The position numbers were made by a program, and so were the translations under genes. Of a stretch of 64,000 bases of DNA, positions 50,801-60,571 are shown one piece after another. The notes beneath the pieces were generated by a model, which made no database searches, was not told the origin of the DNA, and worked only from the letters and a program-made list of their open reading frames with translations. The DNA lies in contig NZ_SCUT01000051.1 of the NCBI RefSeq assembly GCF_004297265.1, positions 1-64,000 on the forward strand. The letters are read 5' to 3'. The first letter of the stretch is position 1, and each line of letters opens with the position of its first letter. The DNA comes from Reyranella sp. (lineage in GTDB: Bacteria; Pseudomonadota; Alphaproteobacteria; Reyranellales; Reyranellaceae).

Positions 50801-51889
50801 CGCCTCGAGCGCCGGCGCCCAGTCGGCTGCCCGGCTCGGGGCCATCTTGATGGCCTTGTCGAGTTGGTCGCGCGCGTCCGCGAACCGCTCCTGCCGCAGG
50901 CGCACGATGCCGATCCCCGCGACCGCGTCAGCATTGTTGGGGTCTGCCTGCAGGACCCCTTCGAAGCGCGAAACCGCCTGATCGTTCAGACCCTGATCGG
51001 ACAGCCGATACGCTTCGGCGAGCGCGGCGCCCAGCGGGTCCTGTCGCACGGGCCGTTGCGCGTCGACGAGCTTGTCGCGAACGACCGTGTCGCCGGGAAA
51101 GCGCTGGAGATAGGATTCGAAGAACGGCTTGTCCTGCGGCCCGACCGTGAGCCACAGCATCCCTTGCCGCATCGCCTCGAACGAGGCCTGCGCGACGGCT
51201 GGATCACTGGCCAATTCCGCCAGCAGAACAATGCCTTCGCGCCGCGTCTGCTCATTGTAGGTGAGGATGCGGGCATAGGCGAACTTGGTTCGGGACGTCG
51301 CATAGCTGCGCTCGGCCAGTGCCTTGAGCCGGATCCGCGCTTCCTCCCAGCCCGCGCCCGTTCCCGCCAGCGTCTCGTAATATTCCACGGCGAGGTCGAA
51401 CGGCGGCGGGCCGCCCCGAAAGGCCCGTTGATACATCGCGATCGCGCGATCATAAGCGCCCGCGGCGGCAAGCCGGCGGGCTTCGGCCAGCGCCACCTCG
51501 TCGGTCTGGCCCAGTGCCATCGCGCGCTCGAGTTCCGCCGCGCGCGCATCGTTCGGATCGATCTGACGCAGGCGCGCGATCGTCGCGCGGACCTGGTCGA
51601 AGCGCTGGTTCTGCAGCTCGATCGAGCCCAGCTGGAACAGCGCCTCCGTATTGTCGGGCTGGCTTTCCAGGATCTTTCGCAGCGATTGCGCGGCGAGGTC
51701 GGGACGATTGCGCTCCCGCCACATGGTCGCCTGCTCGAACAGGAGGCCATAGATCGACGACGACGAGGGGTCGGCGGCCGTCGTCGGCGGCGCCGCCCAT
51801 CCGGGGTTCGGAACGGACAGCGCAACGACCGCGCTGGCGAGAACGCTCTTGATGGTCCCGCTACGCTCCGAACGCTCCGTCCTTCCCAT
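47807..51889 (-). CDS. bcsC: Cellulose export protein BcsC
   Basis: A 1360-residue outer-membrane exporter. A signal peptide (about 1-32) is followed by around twenty TPR helices (about 45-870). A Pro/Ala-rich linker follows (about 880-990), then the BcsC C-terminal beta-barrel (about 1000-1360), ending RSSFN with an aromatic C-terminus. The TPR part binds peptidoglycan and guides the glucan, and the barrel lets it out. It lies 17 bp after bcsB and 22 bp before bcsD. The linker is longer than needed for a simple connection. Confidence 0.93.
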   Translation of the reverse strand: MGRTERSERSGTIKSVLASAVVALSVPNPGWAAPPTTAADPSSSSIYGLLFEQATMWRERNRPDLAAQSLRKILESQPDNTEALFQLGSIELQNQRFDQVRATIARLRQIDPNDARAAELERAMALGQTDEVALAEARRLAAAGAYDRAIAMYQRAFRGGPPPFDLAVEYYETLAGTGAGWEEARIRLKALAERSYATSRTKFAYARILTYNEQTRREGIVLLAELASDPAVAQASFEAMRQGMLWLTVGPQDKPFFESYLQRFPGDTVVRDKLVDAQRPVRQDPLGAALAEAYRLSDQGLNDQAVSRFEGVLQADPNNADAVAGIGIVRLRQERFADARDQLDKAIKMAPSRAADWAPALEAANFWLSYREAVALRDRGDVTQAEKIVRPLADHTGTPKERGTAQALMGDLLRRQGKQREAEGYYRDALSRDPGNKEAQAGLYQVLTAQGRDTRSEPLLANLDPSVRTRIQSDGAQQAAQSLRVQAAGLERSQPERAEQLYREAMRMDPSSPWIRYDLAKFLARRGKVAEAQPLIDELVASGRPESIYAAAVYYSEQSRTGEAVALLDRIPVNQRSARMNTLRNDLRNAGDTDQLIAAAKAGDAGARATLAARANAPNATPSQQANAALALAKVGDRAQAMAVVRRLSARNDLSADTLRTMFYAASEAGQDAEASTLLARISKNTGGRDVANLQESLAIQQADRLRTQKNLTAAYDVLLPYVSGPSPSVGARLALARVYKDSNFGEQAIQVLDGIMVSSPADPDTLQQAVNIAIDLRRYERADVWLAEALRLQPQNPRLYMVQARLLRAQGDTTGAKRALETAQQLNRGLGQTELVPAPSPASVDVAPIQRAAAVSPGNAGGVATERSSLRPPGGSAEAEFMAEFERRVAAKNASVTRTDGTPSRADVMSLDRPSLATPAVLTAQAGPVRAAPPVQVAQNPLVPLRRPGGESSASTSVTAMTPPPLPGTPGAPSGSMSDTDPLSREIERELTSLKKSTAIIVDGGIGFRGRSGESGLGRINEISVPIKARIPIGNAALVPTIMPVTINAGTIGGDPSTLSRYGANALAGLAGTLQPNNAQATGIAFGMGLEWGHLTLDVGSTPLGFPLTTIVGGLVWNQPLGDKMNIKLEASRRSVTDSVLSYAGVTDPITSLTWGGVTRNGGEAIISYDDQTLGIYGKFAYGYYMGTNVASNQSYEFTAGAYFRPIKDENQELKVGISATYLSFNQNLSYFTYGQGGYFSPQSFYSLTFPIDWTETSGKFTYSAGATLGVQSIQQSSSLFFPTNYYFQNAANILATSGAAAFAPIFPAQSNTGIAFGLRLGFEYAATERTSIGAKANFDNAYQYDQGTILLFLRSSFN

Positions 51890-51905
51890 TAGACCCCAAA
51901 CTCAG

Positions 51906-54662
51906 TCAGCTTCCGTCCGACAACGTCCGGGTAAGAAGCCGGTTAGCCCTGTGTGCCGAAAACCGTTCGATCATCACCGCGAAGATTAATATAACACAAA
52001 TCACGCAAATGAAGGCAGCAAGTTCAAAAGATCCGGCAAGCCATTGAATTCGCCACCAGATTGGTAGTCCGCCAACGAATTTCCTAACACCGGACGTGTA
52101 GAATTCCCCCTTACTGCCTGTCAGATAATAAAAATCGCCCTGTACGTTGGTCGACACTTCGGGGTCGCCGAGATGTCCGCTCATCGCCACCAGGGCCGCC
52201 GGCTGCGTGCTGCCGACCATGACCACCAGCCGGTTCTCGTTGAGCGGCGACCAGAAGCTGGAAAGGTATGCGTAGGGCTTGCCGATATTGGCCTTTGCAA
52301 GTTCCGGGGCGGCCCCGCGATAGTAGGGCGCGCGCGGATCGGTCGGTTGAAACTGGCGCTGCAGGAAACTGAGGCCGGGCGCTGCCGTAACGCTGGTCGG
52401 CGTGATGTGGACCGAGTTGTGGGACTCCCATTGCTTGAGCAACGGCTGGTTCGAGGTGAGCCCGATGACGATCAGGTCGCGGTCGGCCACCTGGTCGACC
52501 TTTGCGGCGTCGACGACCTCATGGCGGGTTGGCGGCACGCCCGTGGCGTCGGCCATCATTCCCAGCAGGTTCAGGAGAGCCTGCACCTCTTCAGGCGACG
52601 ACGTTTCGGGCATCACGAACGCCGTGGTCGCGAGATCGGCATAGCGGGTGAACGGAAATCCGGCATTCGCGAACAGCGCCAGGTTCGGGAAGGCGGCGAA
52701 ATGGGCGACACGACTGAGGTCGATCGTCGAGTCGGGATCGATGCCCGTGCGGTCGCTCCAGTCGAGCATTTCACACTCGGCGTCCGCCTTGGCCCGCAGC
52801 TCGAACCGGAAATCGAGGTGGTTCTGGCTGGCAAGCTGGAAGCCCGGGAGCAGCACCTGGCTAACGCGATCCTCGGCCTTCCCCGGGATCAGCCATTCCT
52901 TCAGGCGCGACAGCACCTTCAGCTTTGGTTCGAGCGGGATCTCCCCGACCGTGCGCTGGTTGAGGTCGACGAAGACGCGTGAATTGCCGGCATCGACCCA
53001 GCTGTCGTCGGCGCGACGGATGTGCACGTACATCTTGCCGCCGGACAGCGCGCCGAAGAACAGATCGGGCGCCGTACGGAAAGTGACCCCCGGCGAATCG
53101 AGGAGACGGCGGCCGTTGATGCCTCCGCCGTCCGGGATTTCGCCGAGACGCACCGGCCGATTGCTCGGAATCCATTTCGGCGCATCGTAGGCCCGGCGAG
53201 GCGCCGGGAGCGGCTCGCTGGCGGCCGACCAGCCGCCGCTCAGGCGCGAAGGCGAGGTCGCGAGGGTCCCCGCGGCCGCCTGAAGCTGCTCGGTGGTGTC
53301 GCCGATGACCAGCAGGAGCTTGCTGTCGACCTGGGAAGGATTGGCGACCACCGCGACGCGCGGTCCATCGCCCGGAATGGCCGCAACACCGGGCGGATAG
53401 TTGCCGCCGACGACCAGGACGACGGCGTTGCCAGCCGGCAGGCCGGTATATTGCACGGGGAACGTCGCGCCCTTGTTGCCGGCGACCAGGCCGAAATAGC
53501 CGGCCACCATGCCGGCCGCCTGCAGCAGCCCGGGCTCGGGATCGGGCGGCAGCACGAAGGGCAGGTTGAGCGGCAGCGGGTCCTTGGGATCGGCAAAGGG
53601 GCGCGGCAGCGACGCCAGGTCGTCGGCAACCGGCAGCCGCGTCGTGCTGAGATAGATGAAGGTCGCGGGTTCGATGTTCACCCAGATCGCCCTGTCGCGA
53701 TCGAGCGTGCAGGCTCTCGCTCCCTGGCCCTTGAGAGTGAAGCGGAACTGCAGGCGGTTGTCGGTCGAGAGCAGGGCCGGCGTGAAGGTGAACTCGGCGC
53801 GCGCCTTCGGTCCGCTCGCCTTGCCCAGCGCGACAGAGCCGATCGGCTCGTTGTTGAGGAACACCTGGAGGACGCCGTCATCGCGGGCGACGGCATTCGA
53901 ATAACTGAAGAGGAGACTGATGCGCGCGGCGACGAAGGCATCGTCCTGGCGGGTCGTGAAGGCAATGCCGGTCTCGGAAGCGGCGCCTTCGAGATGGAGG
54001 GCTTTGCTCCGCAGGTCGCGCAGGCGGATCAGCTGGCTGCGGCCATCCGCGGTCCCGGTGAACATCGGATAGTTCGCCATGGGGAGCTGCGAGGGAATCG
54101 GCATTATGTCGGGCCGGTTCGAACCGGTCGGCGGGACGGGCGTTGCCGTCACGGCGGGAGCCGAGGGCGGAAGGCTCGCCGGGGGCGGCGCCACTGCCGG
54201 GGCCGGGGCCGGGGCCGGGGGCGGAGCCGCAGGCACCGGAAGAGGAGCCGGCGCGGACGCGACTGGGGGGGCCGTCGGCGGCGTGGACGGCCGCTGGGCC
54301 CCCGCTGGTAGTGGAGCAGCCTGGGGAATCGTCGGCGGCACGATGGGCGTTGCGACATTCGCCGGGGGCATCGGCGTGGTCGTAGGCAATGGCGCCTGCT
54401 GTCGCTGGCCCTGCGAATCCGGCGGTGGAATGACGGCAACGCCCGACGGGATGGACGGCAGGCTGGACGGCAATTCGAACTTCGGCGTGAGCTGGGTGGG
54501 TTGCGTGAGCTGGACAGCCGGGCTGTTTGCCTGCGGCGGAAAGAACGTCATGGGCAGCGAGCCCGCCCCGGACCGCGGGCCGAGGTCCTGTTGCGCCGCG
54601 GCGGGCGCGACGATCGTGAGTGCCAGAACCATCGCGGCGCGACGGATCGCTGCCGACCTCAC
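51906..54662 (-). CDS. bcsB: Cellulose synthase regulatory subunit BcsB
   Basis: A 918-residue periplasmic subunit. A signal peptide ends near VAPAAAQ. A Pro/Ala-rich region (about 65-170) precedes the carbohydrate-binding and flavodoxin-like repeats of the BcsB family, and one C-terminal helix (about 878-903, FELAAFICVICVILIFAVMI) anchors it beside BcsA. It guides the nascent chain across the periplasm. Its ATG overlaps the bcsA stop by 4 bp. The repetitive N-terminal region is unusual in extent. Confidence 0.92.
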   Translation of the reverse strand: MRSAAIRRAAMVLALTIVAPAAAQQDLGPRSGAGSLPMTFFPPQANSPAVQLTQPTQLTPKFELPSSLPSIPSGVAVIPPPDSQGQRQQAPLPTTTPMPPANVATPIVPPTIPQAAPLPAGAQRPSTPPTAPPVASAPAPLPVPAAPPPAPAPAPAVAPPPASLPPSAPAVTATPVPPTGSNRPDIMPIPSQLPMANYPMFTGTADGRSQLIRLRDLRSKALHLEGAASETGIAFTTRQDDAFVAARISLLFSYSNAVARDDGVLQVFLNNEPIGSVALGKASGPKARAEFTFTPALLSTDNRLQFRFTLKGQGARACTLDRDRAIWVNIEPATFIYLSTTRLPVADDLASLPRPFADPKDPLPLNLPFVLPPDPEPGLLQAAGMVAGYFGLVAGNKGATFPVQYTGLPAGNAVVLVVGGNYPPGVAAIPGDGPRVAVVANPSQVDSKLLLVIGDTTEQLQAAAGTLATSPSRLSGGWSAASEPLPAPRRAYDAPKWIPSNRPVRLGEIPDGGGINGRRLLDSPGVTFRTAPDLFFGALSGGKMYVHIRRADDSWVDAGNSRVFVDLNQRTVGEIPLEPKLKVLSRLKEWLIPGKAEDRVSQVLLPGFQLASQNHLDFRFELRAKADAECEMLDWSDRTGIDPDSTIDLSRVAHFAAFPNLALFANAGFPFTRYADLATTAFVMPETSSPEEVQALLNLLGMMADATGVPPTRHEVVDAAKVDQVADRDLIVIGLTSNQPLLKQWESHNSVHITPTSVTAAPGLSFLQRQFQPTDPRAPYYRGAAPELAKANIGKPYAYLSSFWSPLNENRLVVMVGSTQPAALVAMSGHLGDPEVSTNVQGDFYYLTGSKGEFYTSGVRKFVGGLPIWWRIQWLAGSFELAAFICVICVILIFAVMIERFSAHRANRLLTRTLSDGS
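54183..54300. repeat. GGGGCC-rich low-complexity tract inside bcsB
   Basis: The plus strand shows several tandem GGGGCC units followed by irregular GC-only repeats. They encode the Ala-Pro region of BcsB on the other strand. Such tracts can change length by slippage. Confidence 0.5.
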
Positions 54663-56824
54663 GTCGGCCTCGGCGCCGCCGGTAGCGGTTGCTGGACGGG
54701 CTCCCGGGACCGGCGGACATTGCGCGCCGCCATGCCGACCAGGCCGCGAATGGCACCCGAGAGATCGATCAGTGACTTGCCGACGGTGTCCGGCGGCCGG
54801 TCATCCCAGTTGAGCCAGGCGTCGGCGCGGCCGAACACGGCACTGACGATCGTCCGCTCTTCCTCGAGATTCGTCGGCATGAACTCGAGACGCACTTCGC
54901 GACCCTTGACGGCAACGACCCGGGCCGGAACGGCGGAGATGTCCTCGATCTGCTCGAAGTTGATCACGACCTCTTCGTTCACCGTCACGTCGGTCGCGAG
55001 ATCGTCCATCCGCAGCAGGCCGCCGCCGAGGGAAATATCCTCGGTCCTTCCCATCAGCGAGCGCCTGCCGTCGAAATAGAGTGCGATCGGTTGCCGGACA
55101 CGGACGCGCGGCTGGGCCCTCACCTGCCGCCTCTCGCGACCGACCGCGAGGGCCGCGACAACGGTGAAGGCGCTGTAGAAACACCAGAACAGGTTCATCC
55201 AGAGCACCGGCGCATCGCCCGGAAACAGCTCGGTGAAAAGAAGACGATAGAAGCCGACGCCGATCGCCGCCATCAGCACCACCGCGAGGATCATCAGCGG
55301 CCGCATGATGGGCGTATCGTAGAGTTCCTGCTCCAGCACGCCGCCCTTGCTGGTGACGTTGAAGCTGCCGGCCTTGGGATTGATGAGAGCCAGGAGCGTC
55401 GGCCCCATGATGTGGAACAGCAGGACGTTGTCGTAGATCTCGCCCCAGAAGGAATAGCGGTACCGCCCGTCGAGCCGCGATTGCGTGGCCAGGGTATGGA
55501 ACAAGTGCGGCCCGGCATAGGCCATGACCATCAATGCGCTCGCCACGATGATATTCTGGGATGTCACCAGATAGGCCACCGGCGCCGTCAGGAAGACGAA
55601 GCGCGGCACCGGGAACAGGAAGTACATCATCGCATTGAGGTAGCAGATGCGCTGACCGAAGCTCAGGCCGCGCCCGAGCAGCGGATTGTCGGTGCGGAAG
55701 ATCTGGATCATGCCGCGCGCCCAGCGCATGCGCTGGCCGATATGGATCGAAAGCCGCTCGGTCGCCAGGCCGGCGGCCAGCGGCCAGCGCAAATAGGCCG
55801 TGTTCCAGCCCTTGCGGTGCATGCGCAGGGAAGTATGGGCGTCCTCGGTCACCGTCTCGACGGCGATGCCGCCCACCTCGTCAAGCGCTTCGCGGCTCAG
55901 CACCGCGCACGAGCCGCAGAAGAAGGTCGCGTTCCAGAAGTCGTTGCCCGGCTGGATCAGGCCGTAGAAGAGCTGGCCTTCGTTGGGCACCCGGCCGAAG
56001 GTGCCGAGGTTTCGCTCGAACGGGTCGGGCGAATAGAAATGATGTGGCGTCTGCAGCATGCCGAGCTTGCGGTCGCGCAGGAACCAGCCGACGGTCATCT
56101 GCAGGAACGCCCGCGTCGGAATGTGGTCGCAGTCGAAGATGGCGATCAGCTTGCCCTTGGTGATCGTCAGCGCATGGTTGATGTTGCCGGCCTTGGCGTG
56201 CTCGTTGCTGGGCCGGATCAGATAGCCGCAGCCCGCCTCCTCCGCGAAACGCTTGAACTCCGGCCGGCGCCCGTCGTCGAGGATGTAAACCTTGAACTTG
56301 TCGGCCGGGTAATCCATGACCATCGCCGCCAGCACAGTCGGCTTAACGACGTCGAGACTCTCGTTGTAGGTGGGGATGTAGACGTCGACCGTCGGCCATT
56401 CCTGGACGTCGGCGGGCAGCGGCGCCGGCTGGCGCTCGAGGGGCCACAGGACCTGGAAGTAGCCGATCATCAGCACGATCCAGGCGTAGACCTCGGCCGC
56501 AAAGAGGCCGTAGCCGAACATCATGTCGAACGGATCGACGAAGCCCAGCGTCTCGGTCGTTCTCCACCACAGGTAACGGGTCGACACGAGGGCCGACAGC
56601 ACGACGATAATCAAGGTGGCCATGCGGCTCTTGAAGCGGTTCACGATCAGGAAGATGAAGGCCGTGAAGACCGCGAAGATTGCCTGCGTCTGCAGATCGA
56701 AAGGCGTGATGATGACGAAGGCCGCCGGCCCGAGCGCCACGATCGCGACGAACAGGTAGAAGAGCCTCGTGGCGAGCGGAACGCGCCGGTTCTGGGTCGG
56801 CTCGACAATGCTGGATGAGGTCAT
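54659..56824 (-). CDS. bcsA: Cellulose synthase catalytic subunit BcsA
   Basis: A 721-residue inner-membrane glycosyltransferase 2. Membrane helices flank the catalytic domain. Its motifs are all present: DDG (183-185), DCD (231-233), TED (326-328) and QRMRW (364-368). The C-terminal PilZ domain keeps RRQVR (566-569 region) and DxSxxG (Asp596, Ser598, Gly601), the c-di-GMP site. It makes beta-1,4-glucan from UDP-glucose when c-di-GMP binds. It overlaps bcsQ and bcsB by 4 bp each. Confidence 0.97.
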   Translation of the reverse strand: MTSSSIVEPTQNRRVPLATRLFYLFVAIVALGPAAFVIITPFDLQTQAIFAVFTAFIFLIVNRFKSRMATLIIVVLSALVSTRYLWWRTTETLGFVDPFDMMFGYGLFAAEVYAWIVLMIGYFQVLWPLERQPAPLPADVQEWPTVDVYIPTYNESLDVVKPTVLAAMVMDYPADKFKVYILDDGRRPEFKRFAEEAGCGYLIRPSNEHAKAGNINHALTITKGKLIAIFDCDHIPTRAFLQMTVGWFLRDRKLGMLQTPHHFYSPDPFERNLGTFGRVPNEGQLFYGLIQPGNDFWNATFFCGSCAVLSREALDEVGGIAVETVTEDAHTSLRMHRKGWNTAYLRWPLAAGLATERLSIHIGQRMRWARGMIQIFRTDNPLLGRGLSFGQRICYLNAMMYFLFPVPRFVFLTAPVAYLVTSQNIIVASALMVMAYAGPHLFHTLATQSRLDGRYRYSFWGEIYDNVLLFHIMGPTLLALINPKAGSFNVTSKGGVLEQELYDTPIMRPLMILAVVLMAAIGVGFYRLLFTELFPGDAPVLWMNLFWCFYSAFTVVAALAVGRERRQVRAQPRVRVRQPIALYFDGRRSLMGRTEDISLGGGLLRMDDLATDVTVNEEVVINFEQIEDISAVPARVVAVKGREVRLEFMPTNLEEERTIVSAVFGRADAWLNWDDRPPDTVGKSLIDLSGAIRGLVGMAARNVRRSREPVQQPLPAAPRPT

Positions 56825-57597
56825 GGCCGTCCGGGTTCCATGCCGTCGAGGAGCAGCCCTTGCACCGACGCGGCCAGGCCGCGCACATCGGCCGCCGCCT
56901 TGCTCGTCGGCGCGCGATCGACCACGAGCTGCTGGTGCGCCACGGCTTCGCCGAAGCTGTCGTCGTAGTTCACGATGCCGAGCATTGCCTGCCCCAGCCG
57001 GCGCCGCAGCAGGGCGACTACGTCACGCGTCAGCTTGCGTCGCATATCGACGAGGTTGAAGACGTATCGCACCTGGCGCTGCACGCCCTCAGGCGCACGC
57101 CCCAGGAAATTCTGCGATTCGACCGTCGAAAGCAGCGATACCGAGGTGGCGTCGGCCTGCAGGACGACGATGTCGAGGGTCGAGACCGGACGCGTCTGAT
57201 CGAGGAAGACCGAGGGGCCCGGCGGCGTATCGACGACCACGACGAAGCCGCGCTCGATGAAGGGGGCAATCGTGTTCGCGAACCAGTTCTCGTTGCGCGC
57301 CAGGTAATCCGATACGGCATGAAGCTGCGCCGCGGTGACCTGCCCGAACGGCAGGACGAGGAGATTGGCGCCGCCCGGCAGCACACCCTCGCGAACCGAA
57401 CGCCCATAGACCAGGCAGTGCGCCCAGCCACGATCGTCGGCAAGCTGGATCCCAGCATGCAGGCGCATCGAATTCTGGACGTCGAGATCGACCACGAGCA
57501 CCCGCAGGCCGGAGCGGGCCAGCACGCCCGCGACGTTGATGCTGAGAGAGGTCTTGCCTACACCGCCCTTGGGCGAACAAAAGCAGACGACCGACAT
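56821..57597 (-). CDS. bcsQ: Cellulose biosynthesis ParA-like ATPase BcsQ
   Basis: A 258-residue MinD/ParA-type ATPase. The deviant Walker A is KGGVGKTS at residues 10-17, with VLVVDLD and VVVVDTPPG as the next nucleotide motifs. BcsQ is needed for cellulose production and locates the synthase at a cell pole in enterics. ATG 57597 is chosen because the preceding gene stops in TAATG and the longer frame has no match. It is co-translated with bcsA. Confidence 0.9.
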   Translation of the reverse strand: MSVVCFCSPKGGVGKTSLSINVAGVLARSGLRVLVVDLDVQNSMRLHAGIQLADDRGWAHCLVYGRSVREGVLPGGANLLVLPFGQVTAAQLHAVSDYLARNENWFANTIAPFIERGFVVVVDTPPGPSVFLDQTRPVSTLDIVVLQADATSVSLLSTVESQNFLGRAPEGVQRQVRYVFNLVDMRRKLTRDVVALLRRRLGQAMLGIVNYDDSFGEAVAHQQLVVDRAPTSKAAADVRGLAASVQGLLLDGMEPGRP

Positions 57598-58037
57598 TAA
57601 CGTGCCAGTCGGTCGAAGAGTCCATTCAGGCCACCGGGCGCAGGCGGCGGTGCCGCCTGGCCGACCGGCTGGCTGATGATGCGACGAATGTCGGCCAATG
57701 TCCTGTGCCCTCCGCTTGCGGCCGGCAGAGGGGACCGCCCCGCTCCCGCGGCATGCTGGAAGGCTTCGTCCCGCCATGCGCTGCGGTCGGCGACCCTCGG
57801 CTCCCCGAAGCCCGGCGAGCGGTCGAAGACGTCAGCCAGCAAATCGTTGCCCGATGTCGCCCCGACCGCGAGTGGAATTTCCTCCCGCCCGGACGAGGGC
57901 GGATCCTTGCCGAAAATGGCATCTATCAAGGGTGCCGACATTTGATCCGTCGTGCTGTCGAACTCGCGATAGGGCGTGCCAGTACGGCCCGTTGCACTCA
58001 GGAGATGGGCGACATCGTCGTTGTTCTTGATGGCCAT
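57597..58037 (-). CDS. BcsR/BcsP-like cellulose operon protein
   Basis: A 146-residue protein at the head of the operon. Its first 20 residues (MAIKNNDDVAHLLSATGRTG, then TPYREF) resemble the short start of BcsR/BcsP/BcsO proteins. The remainder is Pro/Ser/Gly-rich and looks disordered, with a conserved-looking basic end (GLNGLFDRLAR). BcsR partners BcsQ in synthase assembly. A weak GGAG lies nine bases from ATG 58037, and its stop overlaps the bcsQ start in TAATG. The assignment rests on a short motif and position. Confidence 0.6.
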   Translation of the reverse strand: MAIKNNDDVAHLLSATGRTGTPYREFDSTTDQMSAPLIDAIFGKDPPSSGREEIPLAVGATSGNDLLADVFDRSPGFGEPRVADRSAWRDEAFQHAAGAGRSPLPAASGGHRTLADIRRIISQPVGQAAPPPAPGGLNGLFDRLAR

Positions 58038-58260
58038 ATCCGTACTCCACCCACCAGTTTGATACACTATCGGTCGCGGCCCGTCATCTCTACACGCACC
58101 ATATAGGCGATCAATCTGTCGGGGTTGGCGCCCGCTTTTCATCCGCCGTAGTCGTCATCGGCCGGCAACTCTTGAATTGCCGGAAGAAGCGTCGGGTATC
58201 TGACATTCGGAAGAACCGATCACGGGCCTGCAGGCCGCGTCGGCGCTGTCGCGCGGGCAT
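58038..58260. other. Upstream region of the bcs operon
   Basis: This 223-bp gap between the bcs operon and the aminotransferase terminator must hold the bcs promoter. TTTGATACACTATCGG on the plus strand near 58057-58073 is the only AT-rich part. No clear operator or hairpin was found. Confidence 0.4.
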
Positions 58261-58294
58261 GAAAAAGCCGGCAACCAGGAATGGCCGCCGGCTT
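58261..58294 (-). terminator. Rho-independent terminator of the aminotransferase gene
   Basis: On the minus strand AAGCCGGC pairs with GCCGGCTT across a 14-base loop, followed by TTTTTC. It lies 26 bp after the aminotransferase stop and fits a classical intrinsic terminator. Confidence 0.75.
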
Positions 58295-58319
58295 CTTTCA
58301 GGAATGGTTAACAGAAACT

Positions 58320-59648
<1,329 letters not shown>

Positions 59649-59669
59649 ACTCCTCTGAAATCTGGAGCC

Positions 59670-59770
59670 CTATACTGGACCGCTTTCTATCCAGAACAAG
59701 ATGATATCTGCCGACGGCGCATTTTACGGTAATTTGCGCACAAACGACCCTTTCCGTTCACTATACTGAA
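59670..59770. promoter_or_regulatory. Repeated CTATACTG sites in a divergent promoter region
   Basis: CTATACTG occurs at 59670-59677 and again at 59761-59768, about 91 bp apart. The first lies in an inverted repeat (CTGGA and TCCAG); the second continues into ACTGAACACAGT, another inverted repeat. They flank the two starts and may be operators for the XRE-cupin regulator. Confidence 0.4.
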
Positions 59771-59783
59771 CACAGTAAGCACC

Positions 59784-60332
59784 ATGGACATCACCACCGG
59801 CGAGAGACTGAAGATCGCACGCCAGCGGGCCGGGCTCTCCCAGCGCGCTCTGGCCAAGAAGGCCGGTGTCGGCAACGCCACCGTGTCCCTGATCGAGAGC
59901 GACCGGATCAACCCGTCGGTCAGCGCGCTCAAGCGGATCCTGGACGCGATCGCCATGCCGCTCTCCGACTTCTTCGCGATCGACGAGAAAGCGAGCGAGG
60001 AGAAGGTCTTCAAGGCCGGCAGCCTCACGGAGATCGGCCGGGGCGGCATATCGTTCCGGCAGATCGGCAAGGACCTGTCCGGTCGCGCCCTTCAACTTCT
60101 TTACGAAACCTATCAGCCGGGCGCCGACACGGGAAAGATCATGCTGCGCCACGAGGGCGAGGAAGCCGGCTTCGTGATCTCGGGCCGCATCGAGCTCACG
60201 ATCGGCTCGACGCTTCACATCCTCAACGCGGGCGACGCCTACTACTTCAAGAGCGCCGAGCCCCATCGCTTCAGGAATGCGACGGCCAGGCCGGCGGTGA
60301 TCGTGAGCGCCTGCACGCCGCCGACATTCTAG
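59784..60332 (+). CDS. XRE-family regulator with cupin domain
   Basis: A 182-residue PuuR-like regulator. The N-terminal helix-turn-helix (about 8-62, SQRALAKKAGVGNATVSLIE) is followed by a linker and a C-terminal cupin (about 110-178, HEGEEAGFVISGRIELTI). Such regulators repress amine or amino acid catabolic genes and sense their substrates. It is divergent from the aminotransferase, which is its likely target. The start ATG lies 14 bp after the second CTATACTG site. Confidence 0.9.
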   Translation: MDITTGERLKIARQRAGLSQRALAKKAGVGNATVSLIESDRINPSVSALKRILDAIAMPLSDFFAIDEKASEEKVFKAGSLTEIGRGGISFRQIGKDLSGRALQLLYETYQPGADTGKIMLRHEGEEAGFVISGRIELTIGSTLHILNAGDAYYFKSAEPHRFRNATARPAVIVSACTPPTF

Positions 60333-60571
60333 CAGAACGAAGAAAGATCTCGCGGGCCGGGCGCCACTCCGGCTGACCATGTTGGGCTACCTACGCACCG
60401 TGAGGTCATGGTCGCTGCTGTCGGATATCCGCTTTGGGCGTGCCCCCGCTCAAGGTGGCCCCTCCCCGGCTCCCGTGCGTCGAGCTGCGTGTCTGCGTTC
60501 CACGCCGCCGCGAGTGTCATCGCCCTTACACGCGTTGGGATGCGCTCACCAGACGGGTTATCAACAGACGT
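60333..60571. other. Gap between xre-cupin and treY, nothing recognised
   Basis: This 239-bp gap separates convergent genes. Short overlapping frames exist but none has a ribosome-binding site or familiar motif. No hairpin with a T-tract was found. Base composition is like the rest of the window. Confidence 0.4.

Noticed and set aside
48605..51892. 1095-codon plus-strand open frame
   Set aside because: It is antisense to bcsC. The minus-strand reading has TPRs and a barrel, whereas the plus-strand reading has no motif.
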